A stretch of DNA of 11,348 bases, from positions 1-11,348 of the forward strand of contig BEHO01000013.1 in assembly GCA_002898915.1 (NCBI GenBank), written 5' to 3'. Under the pieces are notes generated by a model. That model was given only the letters and a program-made list of their open reading frames with translations. It did no database searches and was not told where the DNA came from. The position numbers and the translations under genes are program-made. The stretch is from a bacterium HR12 (GTDB taxonomy: Bacteria; Actinomycetota; UBA4738; HRBIN12). Positions 1-5,435 of the stretch are shown one piece after another. Numbering within the stretch: position 1 is the first letter of the stretch; the number at the start of each line of letters is the position of its first letter.

Positions 1-1
1 G

Positions 2-394
<393 letters not shown>

Positions 395-412
395 ACCCCG
401 GATCCGTCCGGC

Positions 413-444
413 GGAAGGGGCCGCGGGCGCGGCCCCTTCCCTTT
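413..444 (+). terminator. Intrinsic-type terminator after gdhA
   Basis: A perfect 12-bp stem (413-424 pairs with 429-440, GGAAGGGGCCGC with its complement) encloses a GGGC loop and is followed by CTTT. It starts 18 bases after the gdhA stop. The T-tract is short, as is common in GC-rich actinobacteria, but the stem is very stable. Confidence 0.8.
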
Positions 445-471
445 ACGCCGAGGCCGGATCCGGTGTACACA
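442..471 (+). promoter_or_regulatory. Weak candidate promoter for the P-II gene
   Basis: TTTACG (442-447), 18 bases, then TACACA (466-471) loosely resemble -35 and -10 boxes ahead of the P-II gene. The -10 overlaps the palindrome GTGTACAC (463-470), which could be a protein site or chance. Matches to consensus are partial. The main argument is position: between the gdhA terminator and the next gene. Confidence 0.25.
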
Positions 472-513
472 AGCACCCACGCGGTGGGGGCCGGAGGGAA
501 GGAGGTCCCGGAC

Positions 514-855
514 GTGAAGAAGATCGAGTGCTACATCCAACCCTTCGACTTCGACACGGTCGCCCACGCGATGGCCGTCGAGGGCGTCGTCGGCATGAGC
601 GTGAGCGAGGTGAAGGGCTTCGGCGTCCAGCGCGGGTTCCACCGCGGCGAGGCGGCCCCGCCGGGCGAGTACCGGTTCCATCCCAAGATGAAGGTCGAGA
701 TGGTCGTGTCCGACGGCGACGTGGAGCGGATCGTGCAGGCCATCCAGGACTCGCTGAAGAGCCACATGATCGGCGAGGGGAAGATCTTCATCTCCCCGGT
801 CGAGGACGCGATCAGGACGCGGACCGGCGAGCGCGGCGAGGACGCGATCCACTGA
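514..855 (+). CDS. P-II family nitrogen regulatory protein with atypical T-loop
   Basis: 113-residue P-II signal-transduction protein, a trimeric sensor of ATP/ADP and 2-oxoglutarate that binds target enzymes or transporters through its T-loop. The GTG start at 514 follows a strong Shine-Dalgarno run, GGAGGGAAGGAGG (493-505), and gives the canonical N-terminus KKIECYIQPF. It aligns without gaps to remembered E. coli GlnB. Nucleotide-pocket residues are kept: Gly35, Gly37, Gln39, Lys58, Gly87, Gly89, Lys90, Arg101 and Arg103, with signatures VSEVKGFG, GEGKIFISPVE and RTRTGERGE. The T-loop (about 38-56) is divergent: the usual HTELYRGAEY is replaced by FHRGEAAPPG, so position 51 is Gly and no Tyr is available for uridylylation or adenylylation there; the nearest is Tyr53. 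No amtB or glnD/E neighbour is visible. I leave the symbol blank because GlnB or GlnK cannot be chosen. Confidence 0.9.
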   Translation: MKKIECYIQPFDFDTVAHAMAVEGVVGMSVSEVKGFGVQRGFHRGEAAPPGEYRFHPKMKVEMVVSDGDVERIVQAIQDSLKSHMIGEGKIFISPVEDAIRTRTGERGEDAIH

Positions 856-1231
856 TCGGCCGCGCCGGCGCGACCAGGCGCGCGAGCGCGGCGCCGGCGA
901 CCGGAGCGGCGAGGAGCACGATCGGGGCCGAGCCGGAGAGCACCGCCCCGGCGAGCCCCTCGGCGACCTCCTGCTCGATCCGCAGGCGCGCCCAGCCCGA
1001 GCCGAGGACCCAGGTGAAGCCGCCGGGCTCCTGATCGGCCTCGAGCACCTCGAATCGGACGCGGAGCCCGAGCGCGAGCACGAGCTCTCCCTCCAGCCCG
1101 GGGCGGAGGGGGCCGTCCGCGAGGACCCCTCGCAGCGGGGCCCACTCGGGCCACCGCTCCGGGTTCCGGGCGCGCGCCCAGATCTGGTACTTGCCCGCCG
1201 CGCCCCGCCGCCGGATCCGGATCGTCGCCAC
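812..1231 (-). CDS. SRPBCC-like (START/polyketide cyclase superfamily) small protein
   Basis: 139 residues from a GTG at 1229-1231. The opening TIRIRRR, then NPERWPEWAPLRGV, the G-rich turns, RVRFEVLEADQEPGGFTWVL and WARLRIEQEV follow the usual order of SRPBCC-fold proteins (a lipid or hydrophobic ligand-binding cavity); the C-terminal half is a hydrophobic helix. The usual 'P..VW..V.D' in the first helix is degenerate here. An in-frame ATG at 1282 would add 17 residues, but it overlaps the sigma gene start and falls outside the fold, so I prefer 1231. Neither start has a good ribosome site. The last 44 bases overlap the end of the P-II gene antisense, so the Arg/Ser-rich tail is constrained by P-II coding. 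Ligand and function are unknown; family call is moderate. Confidence 0.65.
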   Translation of the reverse strand: MATIRIRRRGAAGKYQIWARARNPERWPEWAPLRGVLADGPLRPGLEGELVLALGLRVRFEVLEADQEPGGFTWVLGSGWARLRIEQEVAEGLAGAVLSGSAPIVLLAAPVAGAALARLVAPARPISGSRPRRARRSAS

Positions 1232-1232
1232 A

Positions 1233-1258
1233 CCCCCATGATGGAACGCCGATGGGGG
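1233..1258. promoter_or_regulatory. Inverted repeat in the divergent SRPBCC/sigma gap
   Basis: CCCCCAT (1233-1239) and ATGGGGG (1252-1258) form a perfect 7-bp dyad separated by 12 bases, inside the 49-base gap between the two divergent genes. It surrounds the GGAAC box of the candidate ECF promoter, so it could be an operator. It is GC-rich and short, so chance is possible. Confidence 0.3.
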
Positions 1259-1268
1259 GACGCGCGTC
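1243..1268 (+). promoter_or_regulatory. Candidate ECF sigma-dependent promoter (autoregulation)
   Basis: GGAAC (1243-1247) and CGTC (1265-1268) are separated by 17 bases, the classic -35/-10 pattern of many ECF sigma factors. Transcription would start near 1274-1276, only a few bases before the sigma factor's ATG codons at 1281/1284. That fits the lack of a Shine-Dalgarno there (a nearly leaderless mRNA). ECF factors often drive their own gene; that this one does so here is inferred. Confidence 0.45.
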
Positions 1269-1280
1269 TTCAGGTTCGAC

Positions 1281-1802
1281 ATGATGCCGTCGGTGACGGA
1301 GCGGACGGAGCGCGCGGGGACGGCGACCACCTCCCTCGAGGAGCTCTACCGACGCCACGTGGACGACGCCCTCGCCCTCGGGTTCCTCCTCACCGGGGAC
1401 CGCGCGCTCGCCGAGGACCTCGTCCAGGACGCCTTCGTCCGGGTGCTGGGGCGGTTCCACGACCTCCGGAGCCGGGACGCCTTCTGGTGGTACCTGCGAC
1501 GGACGATCGTGAACCTCGCGAACTCGCACTTCCGTCGGCGCCGCGTCGAGCGCGCCTGGCTCGAGCGCCAGCGACCGGACCCCGCGGCGCCACCCGGGCC
1601 GGATCTCGAGGAACGGGACCGACTGCTCGCCGCCCTCGCGACCCTCCGACCGGAGCAGCGCGCCGCCGTCGTCCTCCGGTACCTGGAGGACCTCTCCGAG
1701 GCCGACGTCGCCGACGCCCTCGGCCGCCCCGTCGGGACCGTCAAGTCCATGGTCTCGCGCGGGATGGACCGGCTGCGAGAGGAGCTGGGTGAGGATGCCT
1801 AA
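1281..1802 (+). CDS. ECF-type RNA polymerase sigma factor
   Basis: 173-residue group IV (ECF) sigma factor that would redirect RNA polymerase to a specific promoter set. Sigma-2 domain about 20-90: LEELYRRHV, then LLTGDRALAEDLVQDAFVRV (region 2.1/2.2) and FWWYLRRTIVNLANSHFRRR (2.3/2.4, -10 recognition). A short Pro-rich linker (98-108) leads to sigma-4, about 109-168: LAALATLRPEQRAAVVLRYL and the helix-turn-helix LSEADVADALGRPVGTVKSM. It resembles the SigE-like actinobacterial ECF type. The start is ATG 1281, or the adjacent ATG 1284; no clear ribosome site exists, and a GGAAC-N17-CGTC promoter ends 12 bases upstream. The 3' end overlaps the next gene, indicating translational coupling with a membrane partner. 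The inducing signal is unknown. Confidence 0.92.
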   Translation: MMPSVTERTERAGTATTSLEELYRRHVDDALALGFLLTGDRALAEDLVQDAFVRVLGRFHDLRSRDAFWWYLRRTIVNLANSHFRRRRVERAWLERQRPDPAAPPGPDLEERDRLLAALATLRPEQRAAVVLRYLEDLSEADVADALGRPVGTVKSMVSRGMDRLREELGEDA

Positions 1803-2502
1803 TCTCGAGACCCGGATGCCGGACCTGCTGCGCCGCGCCGCCGCCGGTCTCCGCGCCGACGAGGCGTTCGAGCGGCGCACCCTTCGCCGCGCGCGCCGGC
1901 GCCGGGCGCGCAACGCCTCGGCGGCCGCCCTGGCCGCGATCGCGCTCGCCGCGGGTCTCGCCCTGGGCGCCCGGACCGTCCTCACGGCCGGCCTCACCCC
2001 GGCCGACGGCGCCAACGGCCCCCTCCCCACCTCGTCGGTCAGCCCCACGCCGAGCCCCGGGAGCCCCGTGGACGAGGGCCTGCCCACGCCGGTGCGGCAG
2101 ACGCGCGACGCCATCCTCGCGGCCATCGAGGCGCGCGACTTCGGCGCGCTCGAGACCCTCATCGACCCCGACCGCTTCGCCTACAACTTCAGCGACGGGC
2201 ACGACCCCGTGCCGGAGTGGCGCCGCGACCCCGCGCCCCTCGAGGCCCTCGCGGCGATCCTGCGGATGCCGTTCGCGACGCGCGAGGGGACCCCCGAGCT
2301 CGGCACGATCTACGTGTGGCCCTCGCTCGTCGACGCGGATCTCACGAACCTGACCGACGAGGAGCGCGCGATGCTGACCGAGCTCGGCATCTCCGAGCGC
2401 GAGGTCCGGCGGATGCTCGAGGCCTTCGGCGCCTACGTAGGACCGCGCACCGGCATCGCGCAGGACGGGACCTGGGTCTTCTCCACGCTGGGCGGCGACT
2501 GA
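1795..2502 (+). CDS. Single-pass membrane protein, putative anti-sigma/sensor partner
   Basis: 235 residues from ATG 1795 (8-base overlap with the sigma gene); GTG 1789 in the same frame is equally possible, since the AGAGGAG at 1778-1784 could serve either. The protein has a short, very Arg-rich cytoplasmic N-terminus (to about residue 40), one Ala/Leu-rich membrane helix (about 41-66), a Pro/Ser/Thr linker (about 75-98) and an external domain of about 135 residues. That domain contains TRDAILAAIEARDFGALETL, YNFSDGHDP and, near the end, GIAQDGTWVF. No zinc-binding HxxxCxxC anti-sigma motif is present. The overlap with an ECF gene and this topology suggest an anti-sigma or signal-sensing role, but this is inferred. 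The external domain resembles lipoprotein-like domains I recall only vaguely from actinobacteria. Confidence 0.8.
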   Translation: MPNLETRMPDLLRRAAAGLRADEAFERRTLRRARRRRARNASAAALAAIALAAGLALGARTVLTAGLTPADGANGPLPTSSVSPTPSPGSPVDEGLPTPVRQTRDAILAAIEARDFGALETLIDPDRFAYNFSDGHDPVPEWRRDPAPLEALAAILRMPFATREGTPELGTIYVWPSLVDADLTNLTDEERAMLTELGISEREVRRMLEAFGAYVGPRTGIAQDGTWVFSTLGGD

Positions 2503-2531
2503 CCTACGGCAGGCGCACGTGGCGCCGTAGG
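2503..2531. terminator. Hairpin between convergent genes (bidirectional terminator candidate)
   Basis: CCTACGGC (2503-2510) and GCCGTAGG (2524-2531) form a perfect 8-bp stem with a 13-base loop. It begins right after the membrane partner's stop and includes the stop codon of the oppositely oriented peptidase gene. No T-run follows, so efficiency is uncertain. Confidence 0.4.
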
Positions 2532-4309
2532 AAGTCCAGGACGGCGCCCCACTGTCGGATCTCCTCCTCGACGACGTAGGAGGAGTGCCCGGCCTCGTAG
2601 CTGTACACCTCGACCTCGCCGCCGCGCTCGCGGAGGGCGTTCACGTAGTTGTAGGCCTGACCCGGGACGCAGCGGGTGTCGTGCTCGCCGATGAGCACGA
2701 GCACGGGCGCCCGGACCCGGTCCACGTACGTGATCGGCGACCGCTCCCGCACGAGGTCGGGGATCTCATGCACCACGCCCCCGAGGAGCGACCGGTCGTA
2801 GGCCTGGAGCGACGGCGCCGACTCGTCGTAGGAGGCCATGTAGTCGCCGACCGGCACCCCGGCGACCCCCGCCGCGAACCGGTCCGGATGCGTCCCGAGC
2901 GCGAGGAGCGTGACGTACCCGCCCCAGGACCACCCGCCGATCACCGCCCGCTCGGGGTCGGCCACGCCCCGCGCGATCAGGTCGTCGAGGCCGGCCACCG
3001 TGTCCTCGACCTCGGGGAAGCCGATGTTGCCGATGATGAAGTCCCGCCACCTCCGGCCGTACCCGATCGAGCCCCGGTAGTTGACCATGGCGACGAGGAA
3101 CCCGGCGTCGACGAGCATCTGCACGTCCGGCCACCAGGTGTCCTCGTAGAGCCAGCTCGGTCCGCCGTGGACCTTCAGGTACACCGGGTACGGGCCCTCG
3201 CCCTTGGGGAACACGAGCCAGCCGTGCACGAGGTCGCCGGCGGGGTTGCGGAACAGCCACTCCTGGTACGGAGCCCCCTCCCTGAGGCCGGGCCGCTCCG
3301 GCTGCAGGAGGATCCCGCCGCGGTCGTCGAGGAGCCGGGACGCGGCGTGCCCGCTCGAGACGCGGAGCCACACCGACCCGTCCGGCCGCACACGGGCCCC
3401 GTGGATCTCCCCGCGGGGGTGCCGCACCTCGACGAGCGTGCCCCTCGCCACGTCCACCCGGTACAGCTGCGGCCGGCCGCGGAAGAGGTGGACGACGAGG
3501 ATCGAACGGCCGTCCGGCCACCAGTCCACGGGGATCACCTCGCCCGGCAGGTCGAAGCGGAGGTCGGTCCGCTCCCCCGTCACGGGGTCCCAGATCGCGG
3601 GGCGCCCCAGGTCCTCGCGCTCGTGGAGCACGAGCAGCCGTCGGTCGCCGGCGACCGGGGACCACGCGAAGGCGTCCACGCCGAACCCGGGCCCGGCGGC
3701 GAGCTCGCCGACGACGGCCCCCGTCGCAGCCTCCAGCACGAGGAGCTTCCGGTGGATGTTGTCGCCGTCCTGCGCCGCCGAGACGCAGACCAGCTCCTCG
3801 TCGGCGGAGAGCCCGCCGACCTCGAAGCCCTCCAGGTGGAAGGCGGTCCCGCCGATCGCGAGCGCGTCGACGTCCCGCAGGATCTCCTTCGCGGGGCCGC
3901 CCCCCTCCGAGACGTACAGGCCGAACCCGTCCCGATCCGCGACCACCCCGACCACCCGACGGCGTCCGACGGCCAGCCCCTCCGGCCATCCCACCGGCAC
4001 GCCGGGCAGGAGCTCGCGCGGCTCTCCCCCCTCGAACGGGACCGCGAGCCACCGACCCGACTCGTCGCCGGTGGGGTCCGAGAACCAGATCGCCTCCGTC
4101 CCGTCCGCGGAGATCGTGGCGTGGATGACCCCGATCGGCTCGTCGGTGATCCGCCGTCTCGTCCCGCGCTCCACGTCCCAGGTGTGGACCTGGAACGACC
4201 CGCCTTCGTCGGACGTCAGCACGGCGCGCCCGGGCGCATGCCGGGACCAGTGGGGGAGCGTCAGCGTGGGCGCTCGGAACCGCTCCTGCCACAACGCCGT
4301 CGCGGCCAT
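2504..4309 (-). CDS. S9 family serine peptidase (prolyl oligopeptidase / acylaminoacyl-peptidase type)
   Basis: 601-residue cytoplasmic peptidase; no signal peptide. The N-terminal part (about 20-340) has repeated WD-like blades typical of the S9 beta-propeller (VHTWDVERGTRRRITDEP, ISADGTEAIWFSDPTGDES). The C-terminal alpha/beta-hydrolase has the oxyanion-hole motif VHGGP (380-384), NYRGSIGYG, the nucleophile GGWSWGGY (Ser461), the acid in LIGEHDTRCVPG (Asp544) and the His in YEAGHSSY (His575), so the triad looks intact. Such enzymes cleave short peptides, N-acyl or prolyl. I chose ATG 4309 because family members begin a few residues before the 'ERFRAP' stretch; GTG 4327 would add six residues. 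It lies 30 bases after the lipoprotein gene on the same strand, possibly one transcript. Exact substrate unknown. Confidence 0.92.
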   Translation of the reverse strand: MAATALWQERFRAPTLTLPHWSRHAPGRAVLTSDEGGSFQVHTWDVERGTRRRITDEPIGVIHATISADGTEAIWFSDPTGDESGRWLAVPFEGGEPRELLPGVPVGWPEGLAVGRRRVVGVVADRDGFGLYVSEGGGPAKEILRDVDALAIGGTAFHLEGFEVGGLSADEELVCVSAAQDGDNIHRKLLVLEAATGAVVGELAAGPGFGVDAFAWSPVAGDRRLLVLHEREDLGRPAIWDPVTGERTDLRFDLPGEVIPVDWWPDGRSILVVHLFRGRPQLYRVDVARGTLVEVRHPRGEIHGARVRPDGSVWLRVSSGHAASRLLDDRGGILLQPERPGLREGAPYQEWLFRNPAGDLVHGWLVFPKGEGPYPVYLKVHGGPSWLYEDTWWPDVQMLVDAGFLVAMVNYRGSIGYGRRWRDFIIGNIGFPEVEDTVAGLDDLIARGVADPERAVIGGWSWGGYVTLLALGTHPDRFAAGVAGVPVGDYMASYDESAPSLQAYDRSLLGGVVHEIPDLVRERSPITYVDRVRAPVLVLIGEHDTRCVPGQAYNYVNALRERGGEVEVYSYEAGHSSYVVEEEIRQWGAVLDFLRRHVRLP

Positions 4310-4339
4310 CGAGGACGAGCCTAGCACGCGGTCCGAGCC

Positions 4340-4780
4340 TCACGCACCGGGCACGAGCGTGACCGGCACCTCGGCGGCCTGGAGCACCGTGCCGTCCGCC
4401 GCGACCTCGAGCGCCTGAACCGTTCCCGGGGACCGGCTCGGCACGTAGAACGCGAGCCGCGCCTCGAACCGCCCCCGGCACCCGGCGCCGCAGCCGATCG
4501 GGACCTCCATCGCGGCGAGCTCCGTCCCGGCGGCGTCGACGACGCGCACGAGCACCTCCCCGCTCTCCGACGACGCGACGCCGCGCACGACGACGGGGCT
4601 CAGGACGTCGTCCCCCGCGAGGGGCGAGCGGATCCGGATGTCGCCCCGGGGCGCGAGCGGTGTCGCCGCCGCGGTCGGGCTCGGCGCGGGGGTGTCCTCC
4701 AGCGTCCCCGCCGCCCGGCGGAACGGACCCGTGCAGCCCGAGAGCAGGGCGAGGACGAGGACGATCCCGGCGACGCGCAC
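4340..4780 (-). CDS. Lipoprotein with Gmad2-like immunoglobulin-type domain
   Basis: 146 residues from GTG 4778-4780. The N-terminus is a lipoprotein signal: VRVAGIVLVLALLSGC with lipobox LLSGC (Cys16 lipidated). A Thr/Pro/Ala linker follows (about 27-45), then a single beta-sandwich domain (about 46-146) with IRIRSPLAGDDVLSPVVVRG, RGRFEARLAFYVP and a terminal VPVTLVPG. This pattern matches the Gmad2 domain, first named from spore-germination proteins but common on non-sporulating cell surfaces. It also contains GCGAGC, possibly a disulfide pair. No sporulation gene is nearby, so sporulation should not be inferred. The frame is open far upstream, but the lipoprotein signal decides the start. 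It sits 19 bases after the upstream minus-strand gene and 30 before the peptidase. Confidence 0.8.
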   Translation of the reverse strand: MRVAGIVLVLALLSGCTGPFRRAAGTLEDTPAPSPTAAATPLAPRGDIRIRSPLAGDDVLSPVVVRGVASSESGEVLVRVVDAAGTELAAMEVPIGCGAGCRGRFEARLAFYVPSRSPGTVQALEVAADGTVLQAAEVPVTLVPGA

Positions 4781-4799
4781 CGCCCCGATGATGCCACGC

Positions 4800-5408
4800 T
4801 CAGGGGCGGCCGGCCGTCTCCCCGCCGTGGGACGCCGAGCGATCGTCGTCCTCGCCCCGGTCCCGCCCGACACCCCGCTCGGGCGGCGCGGCCCGCTGGC
4901 CCTGCTCGGGTCCGTCCCCCCGCTCCCGGTCCTCCTCCGGCCCGCGGCCCGGGGGCTCGGACCCTCGGCCGAGGTCCCGTCCCGGCCTCTCGTCCCCGTG
5001 CCGGGTGAGACGCTCCAGCGCGCGGCCGAGCCCGGTCGCCCGGGGGTTCCGCTCGCAGTTCGCGGACACCCGCGCCACGGCCCGCTCCACGCCGCGGGCC
5101 CGATCCAGCTCCGCCTCCGGCGCGCCGAGCGCGCCCGCGCAGCCCTGCGCGTGCGAGCCGGGCGGCGGAACCACGGGCGACCGCCCCCGACCCTGGGTCT
5201 GCCCCGGCGAGGGGGTCGCGGACGCCGTGGGGCCGCTCCCGCTCGAGGTCGCGCCCGGGGTCGGCTCGACGGCGGTTCCGGGGTGGCCCGCATGGATCGG
5301 CCGTCCGGCGAGGGCCATGGTCACGCCGAGCAGCACCGACGCCGCGACGAGCGCCGGCACGACCGTGCTCCCCCTGGACGGCCCGAGCTTCATCCTTTCC
5401 AGGAACAT
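4800..5408 (-). CDS. Ser/Thr/Pro-rich membrane-anchored protein of unknown function
   Basis: 202 residues from ATG 5408; ATG 5393, preceded immediately by GGAAAGG, would give a start at MKLGPSRGS and is a real alternative. One hydrophobic helix near the N-terminus (about 14-34, VVPALVAASVLLGVTMAL) acts as signal or anchor. A low-complexity Ser/Thr/Pro/Gly stretch (about 45-88) follows, then a compact helical core at about 104-136 (RGVERAVARVSANCERNPRA, then GLGRALERL) and a charged Gly/Glu/Arg/Asp tail to the end. The core, with NCERNP, is the only part that looks conserved; I recall similar short cores in hypothetical actinobacterial proteins. The tail has little structure and may be unreliable. 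It lies between coxL-like and lipoprotein genes, all same strand. Function unknown. Confidence 0.65.
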   Translation of the reverse strand: MFLERMKLGPSRGSTVVPALVAASVLLGVTMALAGRPIHAGHPGTAVEPTPGATSSGSGPTASATPSPGQTQGRGRSPVVPPPGSHAQGCAGALGAPEAELDRARGVERAVARVSANCERNPRATGLGRALERLTRHGDERPGRDLGRGSEPPGRGPEEDRERGDGPEQGQRAAPPERGVGRDRGEDDDRSASHGGETAGRP

Positions 5409-5435
5409 CGGCGGCCGCCCGGGCGGGCCTGAAGC

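Noticed and set aside
531..2162. Minus-strand open frame of 543 codons across the P-II, sigma and partner genes
   Set aside because: It crosses three well supported genes and has low-complexity Arg/Gly/Pro composition.
2585..4324. Plus-strand open frame of 579 codons opposite the peptidase gene
   Set aside because: It mirrors the S9 gene's GC-rich codons, has a His/Arg/Pro-rich composition without domains, and lacks a ribosome site.
4340..4780. Sporulation role from the Gmad2 domain
   Set aside because: The domain is widespread on surface lipoproteins of non-sporulating bacteria, and no spore genes are near.
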